Assembly (NCBI GenBank): GCA_017540645.1
Contig: JAFYAQ010000027.1
Coordinates: forward strand, 62,001 to 126,000
Length of the DNA: 64,000 nt
Reading direction: 5' to 3'
Source of the DNA: Oscillospiraceae bacterium
GTDB taxonomy: Bacteria > Bacillota > Clostridia > Oscillospirales > Oscillospiraceae
Position numbers and translations under genes: made by a program. Positions 8,871 to 19,412 of the stretch are shown in pieces. The notes under the pieces were generated by a model. It did no database searches and was not told the DNA's origin. It saw nothing but the letters and a program-made list of their open reading frames with translations. Each line of letters begins with the position of its first letter. Positions within the stretch are counted from its first letter, which is position 1.

Positions 8871-9926
8871 TCAGGTCCGCAGCTTCGGGTCGAAGGCGTC
8901 CCGCAGACCGTCGCCGAACAGGTTCAGGGAAAGGACGATCAGGGAGATCACCACCGCCGGGATGACCAGACGATAGGGATAAGAGGTCAGGCCGTTCAGC
9001 GAGTCTGACGCCAGAGAGCCCAGAGAGGGCATGGGGGCGTTGACGCCCAGGCCCAGGAAGGAAAGATAGCTCTCGGTGAAGATGGCGCTGGGGATCTGCA
9101 GAGCGGTGGAGATGATGACCACGCTGATGCAGTTGGGCAGCAGGTGCTTGCGGATGACCCAGCCGCCCCTGGCGCCGGCGGCCCGGGAGGCCAGCACATA
9201 TTCCTGCTCCCGCAGGGACAGGATCTGGCCGCGGATCAGCCGGGACATGGACACCCAGTACAGCACGCCGAAAACAATGAACAGACTGATGATATTGCTG
9301 CCGATCTTCTCCAGGGCGGTGCCCTCCAGGGCCGGACCCAGGGTGACCTTCAGCACAGAGGCCAGCAGGATGACCATGAGCATGTCGGGGAGAGAGTAAA
9401 TGATATCCACGATACGCATGATGATCAGGTCCACCCTGCCGCCGCAGTAGCCGGCGATGGAGCCCACTGTCAGGCCGATGACCAGCACGATGATGCTGGC
9501 GAAGAAGCCGACCGCCAGGGAGATGCGGGTGCCGTAGACCACACGGATGAAGTAGTCGCGGCCGGAGGAATCCGTACCGAACACATGGGGGAAGACGGAC
9601 TCCCCGTTGTCGATCCGCTTCAGCTCCGTTTTCCCGTAGGTGAAGGGCGCCAGATTGTTATAGGAGGCGTCCACGGGCTTGCCGGGCCGGACGCCCAGCA
9701 TGCTGTCATAGGAATAGGGCCAGATCATGGGGATAAAGATGGACGACAGGGTGATCAGCACGATGATGATCAGGCTGAGGGTGGCGATATGGTTTTTCAG
9801 CAGGCGCTTGACGCCGTCTTTGAAGAAAGTAGAGGAGGGGCGCATCTGCACCATGTATTCCTTTTCTTCATCCGTGGCCGGGAGGAATGCATCCACGTCC
9901 ACATGCATGGAAAACTTCTTCGACAT
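8871..9926 (-). CDS. oppC: Oligopeptide ABC transporter permease OppC (second system)
   Basis: Membrane permease of 351 residues with six predicted spans. A cytoplasmic N-terminus (KKFSMHVDVDAFLPATDEEK) precedes span 1; the extracytoplasmic loop holds FGTDSSGRDYFIRVVYGTRI, the hallmark of OppC proteins; the coupling loop LREQEYVLASRAAGARG precedes the last spans and the end DAFDPKLR is typical. The ATG at 9926 lies 8 bases after AAAGGAGG; a GTG three codons earlier overlaps that site and is rejected. Confidence 0.94.
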   Translation of the reverse strand: MSKKFSMHVDVDAFLPATDEEKEYMVQMRPSSTFFKDGVKRLLKNHIATLSLIIIVLITLSSIFIPMIWPYSYDSMLGVRPGKPVDASYNNLAPFTYGKTELKRIDNGESVFPHVFGTDSSGRDYFIRVVYGTRISLAVGFFASIIVLVIGLTVGSIAGYCGGRVDLIIMRIVDIIYSLPDMLMVILLASVLKVTLGPALEGTALEKIGSNIISLFIVFGVLYWVSMSRLIRGQILSLREQEYVLASRAAGARGGWVIRKHLLPNCISVVIISTALQIPSAIFTESYLSFLGLGVNAPMPSLGSLASDSLNGLTSYPYRLVIPAVVISLIVLSLNLFGDGLRDAFDPKLRT

Positions 9927-9940
9927 GAGCGGCACCTCCT

Positions 9941-10870
9941 TTACTCCAGATTGATCCGGGGATCAACAATTTTGTACATGATATCGCTGATCAGGTTCAT
10001 GACGACGATCAGCACCGCCAGGACGATGGTCGTGCCCATGACCATGGGATAGTCACGGTTGGTGATGCTGCTGACAAAAGCCCGGCCGATGCCCGGCACG
10101 GCGAAGATCTGCTCCACCACCAGGGAGCCGGTGACGATGTAGGCCAGCATGGGGCCGAAGTAGGTGATGACCGGGATCAGGGAGTTTTTCAGCGCGTGAC
10201 CGAAAATGATCTTTACGCCGGATACACCCTTGGCTTTGGCCGTGCGGATGTAGTCCTGGCCCAGCACATCCAGCATGGAGGAGCGGGTCAGACGGGTGAT
10301 ATAGGCCATGGGGTAGAGGGCCAGGGTGACAATGGGCAGGATCAGACCGTTCTGTGCCGCGCCGTTGGCCGGCAGGACCGCCAGGCGGATGGCAAACAGC
10401 ACCAGCAGCAGGGAGCCCATGATGAAAGAGGGCATGGACACGAAGGCCGTGGTGAGCACCATAATGAACTTGTCGATCAGCTTGTTGCGGCGCAGCGCCG
10501 CCACGGCGTCCAGAACGATGCCGATCGCCGCCGCCACCAGAGCGGCAATGACGCCCAGCTTGGCGGAGGTCTTCATGCCGTCGGAAATGATGTCGATGAC
10601 CATGCGGCCCCGCTGCTTCAGAGAGGGGCCGAAGTCAAAACGGGTGACCACGTCCCGCAGGTAGGTGAAGTACTGCTGCATAAGGGGCTTGTCCAGACCG
10701 TACTTCGCCTCCAGGGATGCCTGGGCGGCCGCGGAGATAGCCTTTTCTCCCATGAAGGGACCGCCGGGCACCGCGTGCATGATGAAGAACGTCACGGTAA
10801 TGACCACCCATACCGTCAGGACAGCCAGACCGATCCGTTTCAGGATGTAGACCATGGTTTTTGAGTTCAT
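9941..10870 (-). CDS. oppB: Oligopeptide ABC transporter permease OppB (second system)
   Basis: First gene of the leftward opp operon, 309 residues, the usual OppB length. It starts with the canonical YILKRIGLAVLTVWVVITVT span, and holds the coupling loop QDYIRTAKAKGVSGVKIIFG and the ending DPRINLE. ATG with AAAGGTGG about 10 bases upstream. A good sigma-A-type promoter lies about 90 bases upstream. The full set B-C-D-F-A means this operon can make a complete importer on its own, unlike the partial set at 1-3305 whose binding protein is not in view. Confidence 0.94.
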   Translation of the reverse strand: MNSKTMVYILKRIGLAVLTVWVVITVTFFIMHAVPGGPFMGEKAISAAAQASLEAKYGLDKPLMQQYFTYLRDVVTRFDFGPSLKQRGRMVIDIISDGMKTSAKLGVIAALVAAAIGIVLDAVAALRRNKLIDKFIMVLTTAFVSMPSFIMGSLLLVLFAIRLAVLPANGAAQNGLILPIVTLALYPMAYITRLTRSSMLDVLGQDYIRTAKAKGVSGVKIIFGHALKNSLIPVITYFGPMLAYIVTGSLVVEQIFAVPGIGRAFVSSITNRDYPMVMGTTIVLAVLIVVMNLISDIMYKIVDPRINLE

Positions 10871-10960
10871 GGTGCGAAAACCACCTTTTTTTTGATAAAG
10901 CCGCACAAAAAGGGGGATTCCCCGCTGGGCGGCGGGCAGGGTATAACATAACGATGTTGT

Positions 10961-10989
10961 ATTATACTGGATTTATTTCGGGAATGCAA
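10961..10989 (-). promoter_or_regulatory. Promoter of the leftward opp operon
   Basis: Minus strand: TTGCAT (10989-10984), spacer of exactly 17, TATAAT (10966-10961). Confidence 0.78.
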
Positions 10990-11041
10990 TTCTTTTTTAA
11001 TGTAAATAGTTATAAAGCCATGAAAAGCAGATATTCCCGCC

Positions 11042-11647
11042 TTATTCCTCCCGTTCCACCCGGTAGATCACCAGGAAGGCCCCGGTGCGCTTCCCGTTGC
11101 GCAGGATATCCGACAGCTCCCGGCAGCGCCGGGCGCTCTTGTCCTCGTTGAAGCGGTTGAAGATCAGCCAGCTCCCGCCCTCCCGGGCCTCGTACATCCC
11201 GGCAAAGGTGTGCAGGCCTTTGAAGGGCATCCGCCGGTCGTTCCAGATGGAGAAGAGAAAGACCTCCCCGTCCCGGAGCAGCCCCAGCTCCTGATCCCGC
11301 CGGAGATGGGACGGCAGCACTACCCGGCTCCGCGCGCCGTAGTGCCGCAGAAGCGGGGAAAACCAGGGGGTGGCCCCCATATAGCCCCACGCTCGCATGT
11401 ACCCCCGCAGCTCCATGTCCCGGATGATCTCCGGCAGGGGGCGGGGGATGCCCAGGCACACCAGGGCATTGTACACCCCAATGGCCTCGCAGCCGGCGCG
11501 GGCGACCAGGGAGCGGCCGAAAGCCAGCTCTCCCAGGCGGCCCCGGGCCTGACCGTTCAGCACTCCATCCCGATCCGTCTCCGCGCTGAGATCGGAGCGG
11601 AGATTCTGCTCATAGCGGCGGCGGGCCGCATCGTTGAAAAAAGCCAT
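11042..11647 (-). CDS. Hypothetical protein, possibly papain-like/C39-like fold
   Basis: Soluble 201-residue protein with no signal peptide. I do not recognise a named family. The arrangement GCEAIGVYNAL (Cys53), then GLHTFAG (His146) and LIFNRFN (Asn164/167) has the order Cys-His-Asn/Asp of papain-like cysteine peptidases and resembles C39-type domains, but no cleavage function can be claimed. It contains many Arg and a Trp/Phe-rich centre. ATG start; the upstream GGAGGTCCC is 8-9 bases away. It is divergent from a tiny conserved-looking gene. Confidence 0.65.
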   Translation of the reverse strand: MAFFNDAARRRYEQNLRSDLSAETDRDGVLNGQARGRLGELAFGRSLVARAGCEAIGVYNALVCLGIPRPLPEIIRDMELRGYMRAWGYMGATPWFSPLLRHYGARSRVVLPSHLRRDQELGLLRDGEVFLFSIWNDRRMPFKGLHTFAGMYEAREGGSWLIFNRFNEDKSARRCRELSDILRNGKRTGAFLVIYRVEREE

Positions 11648-11744
11648 AGACGGGACCTCCTGCGTGAAAGTACGGTTTATCGGACGGACAATAGGCGATA
11701 ATCAAAGCATCCAAGGGGGAAGACCCCGCGAAGGAGGATGCGAT

Positions 11745-11849
11745 ATGCGCGGGTATTATACCAACGGCGGTTTCTTCGGACTGGTGAGCGGACGGTACAT
11801 GCTCTTTGCCAGCGAGTGCGATTACTATGATTTCATGGAACGGGAATGA
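11745..11849 (+). CDS. 34-residue small protein
   Basis: Very short gene with an excellent ribosome site, AAGGAGG (11731-11737), 7 bases before the ATG. The product is rich in Gly, Tyr and Phe (starting MRGYYTNGGFFGLVSG and ending in an acidic CDYYDFMERE) and has a compact, non-random composition. Similar Gly/Tyr microproteins occur in many Clostridia as unnamed genes, as far as I recall. The function is unknown. It probably shares a transcript with the 71-residue gene 39 bases downstream. Confidence 0.62.
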   Translation: MRGYYTNGGFFGLVSGRYMLFASECDYYDFMERE

Positions 11850-11888
11850 TCATGGCCCCGTCGGGCATACTGTGCAGGGGTGATACAG

Positions 11889-12104
11889 ATGGAAAACCAT
11901 CGCTACAGCCGGGGCATCCACAGCGACCTGGATCAGGCGCTGACGGAAAACGCCCAGGCAAAGCTGCGCTTTGACGCCATGACGGAGGAGGAGCGGCGGC
12001 GCTTTCGGAGGAAGGCCGAACAGGCCCGGGACATGGAGGAGATCCGAAGGCTGACCGACGGTCTGGCGGGCTGGCAGGAGGGCCACCCGCCGTATCAGCT
12101 GTGA
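11889..12104 (+). CDS. 71-residue helical hypothetical protein
   Basis: Short, highly charged protein; its centre (about residues 18-60) is Arg/Glu-rich and predicted to be one long helix or coiled coil (MTEEERRRFRRKAEQARDME). No domain recognised. The ATG at 11889 follows AGGGGTGA by 5 bases; the GTG three codons earlier overlaps that site. A GC-rich hairpin follows immediately, so it is the last gene of a two-gene unit with the 34-residue protein. Confidence 0.6.
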   Translation: MENHRYSRGIHSDLDQALTENAQAKLRFDAMTEEERRRFRRKAEQARDMEEIRRLTDGLAGWQEGHPPYQL

Positions 12105-12115
12105 GCGGAATAATC

Positions 12116-12153
12116 AGGGGCGCGCTGCAACCTGCAGCGCGCCCCTCGTATTA
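12116..12153. terminator. GC-rich hairpin between convergent genes
   Basis: 14-bp perfect stem AGGGGCGCGCTGCA with a 3-base loop. The T-run is weak on both sides (CGTATTAT), so termination may be partial or factor-assisted. Confidence 0.6.
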
Positions 12154-12163
12154 TCGGAGGAGG

Positions 12164-13624
12164 TCAGCCCGCCACATACAGCGGCATGTACACGATCTGT
12201 CCCACCAGGTAGGTGGACAGATTCTCCCGGTTGTTCAGCCGCTGGAGGAAGGCCACGTTGTTGGTGTAGTTCAGGCCGTAGCGCTGGCAGAGGCCGTACA
12301 CCGTGTCCCCGGCCACCAGAGTGTGGGCCATAATCTTATAGTAGGGCCCGGAGGTGGGGTAGGTGTTGGAGGGGATCAGGATCAGCTTGTTGGGCATCAG
12401 GTAGTTGTAATCCACGATGTTGCTCAGCTGCATGATCCGGTCGTAGTTGGCCGTGAAGTCCACGCCCATATCGGCGCAGATCTGAGAGACGGTCTCGCCC
12501 GCCTTGAGGGTGTGGGGGATGATCAGATAGCTGAGCGTGTCCTCGGCGGGAATGCCGGTGGCAGCGGGCGCGGCGGGATCCGTGGTGGTGGGCGTAGTGG
12601 GTGTGGTGGGCGTGGTCGGGGTGGTCGGCGTAGTCGGGGTGGTGGGCGTAGTGGGTGTGGTGGGCGTTACCACGGCAGTGGTGGCCGCAGGCACATACAT
12701 GGGCAGGTAGGCCGTCTCACCGACCATGAAGCTGGCCAGATTCTGCCGGTTGTTCAGCCGCTGGAGCATGGGCTCATAGGTGTAATAGTTCAGGCCGTAG
12801 GTGGCGCACAGATTGTACAGCCGGTCGCCGAACACGATCTTGTGGGCCATGACCTGGTAATAGGAGCCGGAGGTGGGCTTGTTCGCCACGGGCAGCAGGA
12901 TCACCTGGCCGGCCTGCAGGGCATTCCAGTTCAGGATGCCGTTGATGCCGCGGATCCACTCGGCCTGGTTGCCGAAGTCGATGCCCATGGCCGCGCAGAC
13001 GCCGGAGACGGTGTCGCCCTCCCGGAGCACATACTGGGCCAGGTAGAACTCCAGCGTGTCCCCGGCCACGGGAGCCGCGGCGGCGGCGGGTGTCGTGGCG
13101 GTCGTGGTGGTCGTCGCGGCCGGTGTGGTGGGCGTAGTGGGCGTGGCGGGAACCTTGCCGGTGGGATCCACGTACAGAGGCAGGATGAAGCGCTGGCCGG
13201 CCATGAAGGTGGTCACGTTGCTGTTCAGGGCGGTCAGGATATGATAGGTCCCGTTATAGTCCACGCCGTACTCCTGGCAGAGGCTGGCAGGAGTGTCCCC
13301 GGTCTCCAGGGTGACGGCCAGCAGCGTGTAGTAAGGCGCATCCGTGGTGGCCGTGGTGGAGGGCAGCCACAGCACCGTCCCGGGCATCATCCAGTTGAAA
13401 TTGGTGATGTGGTTGATCTGGGCGATCTTGTTCCGTTCGGTGTTGGGGTTCAGATTCCGGGCCAGGCACAGGGAGTCCACGGTGTCGCCCGCCTTGAGAG
13501 TATATTTCACCAGGTAGCCGGCCACGGTATCATCTTTGGCGGCAAAGGCGGTGGCGGCAGTGCCGACAACAGCCACGGTCATCAGACAGACCGCCAGAAG
13601 AAGGGACAGGATTCTTTTTTTCAT
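12164..13624 (-). CDS. Secreted protein with six LysM-like modules
   Basis: A 486-residue exported protein. A signal peptide (MKKRILSLLLAVCLMTVAVV, cleavage near AFA/A) is followed by six LysM-like modules in three tandem pairs; in each pair the first contains GDTV..(L/V/I)C and ends in PGT/AGQ/PNK-(I/V)L-LP, and the second starts YY...(L/V)..GD and ends LPLYV/LPMYV/MPLYV. The pairs are joined by Thr/Pro/Ala linkers, one a long run of PTT repeats. LysM modules bind N-acetylglucosamine polymers, so a peptidoglycan-bound wall protein is likely; there is no catalytic domain. The ATG at 13624 follows AGGAG by 9 bases. It is downstream of and probably co-transcribed with the lipoprotein gene (65-base gap). 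Confidence 0.82.
   Translation of the reverse strand: MKKRILSLLLAVCLMTVAVVGTAATAFAAKDDTVAGYLVKYTLKAGDTVDSLCLARNLNPNTERNKIAQINHITNFNWMMPGTVLWLPSTTATTDAPYYTLLAVTLETGDTPASLCQEYGVDYNGTYHILTALNSNVTTFMAGQRFILPLYVDPTGKVPATPTTPTTPAATTTTTATTPAAAAAPVAGDTLEFYLAQYVLREGDTVSGVCAAMGIDFGNQAEWIRGINGILNWNALQAGQVILLPVANKPTSGSYYQVMAHKIVFGDRLYNLCATYGLNYYTYEPMLQRLNNRQNLASFMVGETAYLPMYVPAATTAVVTPTTPTTPTTPTTPTTPTTPTTPTTPTTTDPAAPAATGIPAEDTLSYLIIPHTLKAGETVSQICADMGVDFTANYDRIMQLSNIVDYNYLMPNKLILIPSNTYPTSGPYYKIMAHTLVAGDTVYGLCQRYGLNYTNNVAFLQRLNNRENLSTYLVGQIVYMPLYVAG
12582..12668 (-). repeat. 9-bp tandem repeat coding for PTT linker
   Basis: About nine imperfect GTNGTGGGN-type 9-bp units inside the LysM gene code for consecutive Pro-Thr-Thr triplets; a likely site of length variation by slippage. 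Confidence 0.75.
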
Positions 13625-13689
13625 CTTTTCTTTCTCCTCTCTGAGAGCATGGATCAAAAAATGAGGGATCAATTTGGTTTTGGGGAACT

Positions 13690-14664
13690 TCACTTTTCCA
13701 GGCGGATCGGGTCGATCTCATGCCAGAGGATGCCGATCTTGACGCCCTGGTCGTTGGTGATGTCCTGGAACACCTTCCCGGTGTAGGTCATCACATCGTC
13801 CTCCAAGGTCAGGGTGTACTCCGCGTCAGCGTCCTGGATGACCCAATCCTGCTGAGCGATCCCGGCGGGGAAGAAGTCGTTTTCCTCCAAAGAGCAGAGG
13901 CGCACATCCCCGGGGAATTGGTTCTGGGCGGGCTGATTGATCCGGTGAGTGTACCACAGACCGGTCACGCTGCCCTCCGTAAAGCTCACCAGCACCTTGT
14001 CGGACATGGTGTAAAGCAGCCAGGTATCGTCCCCCTGGGGGATAAACTCGGTGAATTCCACCATCTCGTCGTCCAGCCAGGCCCGCACGCGGAAAGCGCC
14101 CAGATCGCCGTTGCACTCCCAAACGCAGCGGCCGCTGCGCTGTACCTCCTTGCCGGAGGTCTTGTCCACGTAGGTGTAAGAGGCGGCATAGGCTCCGGGC
14201 TGGGGGTTGCTCAGCTCCGCGTCCGGCCAGCGCTGACGCAAAACGGTCTCCGCCGCCGTCAGATCGCCGTCCCGCAGGTCGCTGCCCATGGCGGGGTAGT
14301 CCGGAAGGAAGAGGGTGAAGTCCTGCATCAGGTAGTTGGAGTTCATGTAATAGCTGTCCGGATACTGGGAGCGCAGCACCGCGTTGTGCATCTCCAGCCG
14401 CCGCTGCACCTCGTCGGAGATGGCGGCGTACACCGCCAGGTACTGGAGGTAGATGTCCTGATAGGACTTGGCAGAGGGGGAGAGAGTGGGAGCGGGGGTC
14501 GGCGTCGGGGTTGCGGTGGCCTCCGGGGCTGCCGGGGCCGCCGTCACCACGGGAGCGGGGGCTTCCGTCACCGAAGGAGCGGCGGCGGGAGCGGCGGAGC
14601 CGCAGGCCGCCAGGCCAAGGACCAGCGCTGCGCAAAGCAGACAGCAGATCAGTTTCTTACGCAT
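13690..14664 (-). CDS. Lipoprotein of unknown function
   Basis: 324 residues with a type II signal peptide (MRKKLICCLLCAALVLGLAA then Cys21), an Ala/Pro/Thr linker of about 45 residues and a globular domain of unrecognised family. That domain carries repeated beta-type segments (PGAYAASYTYVDKTSGKEVQ; YTLTLEDDVMTYTGKVFQDI) reminiscent of lipocalin-like or copper-resistance-like barrels, but I would not assign a function. Strong site AAAGGAGG before the ATG, and a plausible promoter about 70 bases upstream. It lies first in a two-gene unit with the LysM protein, so both may act at the cell wall. Confidence 0.75.
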   Translation of the reverse strand: MRKKLICCLLCAALVLGLAACGSAAPAAAPSVTEAPAPVVTAAPAAPEATATPTPTPAPTLSPSAKSYQDIYLQYLAVYAAISDEVQRRLEMHNAVLRSQYPDSYYMNSNYLMQDFTLFLPDYPAMGSDLRDGDLTAAETVLRQRWPDAELSNPQPGAYAASYTYVDKTSGKEVQRSGRCVWECNGDLGAFRVRAWLDDEMVEFTEFIPQGDDTWLLYTMSDKVLVSFTEGSVTGLWYTHRINQPAQNQFPGDVRLCSLEENDFFPAGIAQQDWVIQDADAEYTLTLEDDVMTYTGKVFQDITNDQGVKIGILWHEIDPIRLEK

Positions 14665-14726
14665 AAGGGACCTCCTTTGACCGGGCCGGGAAGCCCGGCA
14701 GGGATGTTGTTAAGATTAACATAATA

Positions 14727-14754
14727 TTATGCCATACACGGGGGATTTTGCAAG
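14727..14754 (-). promoter_or_regulatory. Promoter of the lipoprotein-LysM unit
   Basis: Minus strand: TTGCAA (14754-14749), 16-base spacer, CATAAT (14732-14727). Confidence 0.6.
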
Positions 14755-14819
14755 AGCATAAATGCCTTTTTCCCGAAATTTGGCGAAAATGGAGAGAGGT
14801 TTTTCTGCCGGAACGCCCC

Positions 14820-15704
14820 TCAGTTCACGTCGTCCTCCACCTTTTCCGGCGGCAGCTCCAGCAGCGCCGGATTTTTCAGGAAATACTTCAGGCATTTCAG
14901 GGCGCTGGCATAGTAATAGCTGTCGGCGATGCGCTCGTCGGCGGTGATGCGGTAGTCCACATAGTGGCGCGTCACGGCGCTGCCGGTGTCGCTCACTTCC
15001 CGGACCTTCCGCTTGGCGCCGAAGGACATGGCGGCGGAGACGGTGCCGAAATCGGGGATATGGGGGTCCGCCGGGGTGATGCCCAGGGAGCCCAGATCCA
15101 GAACACTCAAAGAGGCGTGGAAGGGGCTGGCCTCCAGCCAGCGGGCGGGCAGCCAGTCAAAGTAGTCCATCAGCCGCAGCACCGCCGTCACCAGCCGCAG
15201 GATGGGCCGGGGGAGCTGGATCAGAGAGTCGGCGATCCGCTCCGGCTCGCTGACGGCCACGTCGGCCCGGACCTCGTCCACGGCCTCGGTGAGCTTGCGG
15301 TAGACGTCGAACACCGTGTCGGAAGGGGAGAAGGAGACCTTCACGCTGGTCTCCGTGGCGCTCACGGAGGGAGAACGCTTAACCGGGAACACCACCTGGA
15401 TATCATAGCGGGCGAACAGCCGCCGGCCGGACACGAAGCGGTTGATCCCCGGGCGCATGCTGACGGTGCGGACGTAGGCCGCCGTCATCAGATGGACAAA
15501 GCCCAGACCGGCCCAGCCCTCGGCCCGCTTTTCCCGGAGCCACTGCTCGATATGGGAGACCTCCACACTGTCGGAGAGGGTGCACTCCGCGTCGCTCCGG
15601 CGGCGGAGGAGGTAGGGGACGATCCGGACATATCCGGGCAGAGAGCGGAGCTGCCGCCCGTCCCGGCGATCGCTGGCCCGCTTGGAGTAGCTGATATCGG
15701 CCAT
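14820..15704 (-). CDS. 2-oxoacid dehydrogenase E2-like acyltransferase-fold protein lacking the catalytic histidine
   Basis: 294 residues that match the catalytic (CAT-like) domain of E2 acyltransferases without lipoyl or E1/E3-binding domains: the segment RPGINRFVSGRRLFARYDIQ and the end YYYASALKCLKYFLKNP correspond to conserved parts of that fold. The active-site motif DHRxxDG of true E2 enzymes reads DERIADS here (about residues 256-262), so the catalytic His is replaced by Glu. No dehydrogenase genes are nearby. The ATG at 15704 follows AAAGGAGG by about 8 bases. A role as a non-catalytic or altered acyltransferase is inference. Confidence 0.72.
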   Translation of the reverse strand: MADISYSKRASDRRDGRQLRSLPGYVRIVPYLLRRRSDAECTLSDSVEVSHIEQWLREKRAEGWAGLGFVHLMTAAYVRTVSMRPGINRFVSGRRLFARYDIQVVFPVKRSPSVSATETSVKVSFSPSDTVFDVYRKLTEAVDEVRADVAVSEPERIADSLIQLPRPILRLVTAVLRLMDYFDWLPARWLEASPFHASLSVLDLGSLGITPADPHIPDFGTVSAAMSFGAKRKVREVSDTGSAVTRHYVDYRITADERIADSYYYASALKCLKYFLKNPALLELPPEKVEDDVN

Positions 15705-15763
15705 GGAATTGGCCCTCCTTTGGACGTTCCGGCGCAAGGGCGCCGGTCATAAAGTTACAAATT

Positions 15764-15793
15764 ATTATATAATACTATCCGCCGCTTTGGCAA
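15764..15793 (-). promoter_or_regulatory. Promoter of the E2-like gene
   Basis: Minus strand: TTGCCA (15793-15788), 18-base spacer, TATAAT (15769-15764). Confidence 0.6.
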
Positions 15794-15891
15794 GACCAAA
15801 TTCCTTTTCCAGGGGGACAGGGCGGCTGAAAACAGATAATATTTCCTTCATTTTGAACATGGAATGGCGGTAATTATTCATCACGAAAGTC

Positions 15892-15920
15892 TTGCAAATC
15901 AAAAAAACAGACTATATAAT
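15892..15920 (+). promoter_or_regulatory. Promoter of the V/A-ATPase operon
   Basis: TTGCAA, spacer of exactly 17, TATAAT, 42 bases before the first gene. This is the only convincing promoter seen ahead of the nine genes. Confidence 0.82.
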
Positions 15921-15961
15921 TAATCTGATATATTTTTACGCGCTGGGGGAGGTGGAAGCAA

Positions 15962-16276
15962 ATGGCGCTGGAAGCGATCACCATTGTGGAGGAAGCGGAG
16001 GCCGCCGCAGCTGCCCGAAAGACGGAAGCAGCGCTGGAGGCCCGCAAGCTTGCCGACGCGGCCCGGATCGAAGGAGAAAAGGCCCTGAAGGAAGCCCGGG
16101 ACCGGGCGGGGCTGAAGCTCCGGGAGCTGGACGCGGAGGCGGAGGATCGTATCCGCGCGGAGGCGGAGGCCATCCGTTCGGATACGGAAAAGGAAATGTC
16201 CGTGCTGCGCGCCCGGGCGGAGGACCGTCTGGATAAGGCGGCAGAACGGATCGTGGAAAGGATCGTGAGCGGATAA
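15962..16276 (+). CDS. V/A-type ATPase peripheral-stalk subunit H (G-like)
   Basis: A 104-residue Ala/Glu/Arg-rich protein, almost entirely alpha-helical with heptad character, of the AhaH/NtpF type. It pairs with subunit E to make the peripheral stalk that holds the catalytic head against the membrane subunit I. First gene of the operon and directly followed by subunit I with no gap. ATG with AGGTGG about 8 bases upstream. Assignment rests mainly on composition, size and position, since this subunit is poorly conserved. Confidence 0.82.
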   Translation: MALEAITIVEEAEAAAAARKTEAALEARKLADAARIEGEKALKEARDRAGLKLRELDAEAEDRIRAEAEAIRSDTEKEMSVLRARAEDRLDKAAERIVERIVSG

Positions 16277-18764
<2,488 letters not shown>

Positions 18765-18785
18765 TCGCCGGAGGGGGTTTGTGCC

Positions 18786-19385
18786 ATGAAAGGTATGGAG
18801 AAAATCACCCGCCGCATCTCCTCCGAAGCGGAGGAGGCCGCGGCCGCGGTGATCGCCCAAGGGCAGAAGGCCGCCGACGACATCCGCGCCCGGTATGAAG
18901 CCCAGGCCAGGGAGACCGAGGCGGAGCTGCTGCGCCAGGGCCGGGAGAAACTGGAGCAGAAGGTCCAGCGGGCGGAGCGCGCCGCAAAGCTGGACGCGAA
19001 AAAGGACATCCTCTCCGTCAAGCAGGAGATGGTCTCCGCCGCCTATGAGAAGGCCCGGCAGCTGATCCTGGCTCTGCCGGAGGAGAAATACGTGGCGTTC
19101 CTGGCCCGACAGGCCGGAGCGGCTGCCCTGACCGGCCGGGAGGAGATCATCCTCTCCCCGGAGGACCGGAAGGCTCTGGGCGAAAAGCTGCTCGCCGCGG
19201 CCAACGCCGCCGCCGCAAAGCGGGGCCTGCCCGGCACTTTGAAGCTCTCCCAGGAGACCCGTCCCATCCGGGGCGGCCTGGTGCTCCGGGAGGGCGATAT
19301 CGAGGTCAACTGTACGCTGGAATCTCTGCTGGAGCTGAGCCGCGGCTCGCTGGACGCGGAAGTGGCCCGGACCCTGTTCCAGTGA
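18786..19385 (+). CDS. ntpE: V/A-type ATPase peripheral-stalk subunit E
   Basis: 199 residues. A long N-terminal helix (about 1-95, EAEEAAAAVIAQGQKAADDI) pairs with subunit H in the stalk, and a C-terminal alpha/beta domain (about 100-199) binds the catalytic head; PIRGGLVLREGDIEVNCTLE is the conserved signature of the family. ATG preceded by GGAGGGGG. It lies between the rotor-ring gene K and subunit C, the usual order. Confidence 0.92.
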   Translation: MKGMEKITRRISSEAEEAAAAVIAQGQKAADDIRARYEAQARETEAELLRQGREKLEQKVQRAERAAKLDAKKDILSVKQEMVSAAYEKARQLILALPEEKYVAFLARQAGAAALTGREEIILSPEDRKALGEKLLAAANAAAAKRGLPGTLKLSQETRPIRGGLVLREGDIEVNCTLESLLELSRGSLDAEVARTLFQ

Positions 19386-19412
19386 CGGCCTCCCGGAAAA
19401 GGAGGAAGTGAA

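Noticed and set aside
12582..12668. Possible CRISPR or non-coding repeat
   Set aside because: Units are 9 bp and in frame, coding for a PTT linker in the LysM protein.
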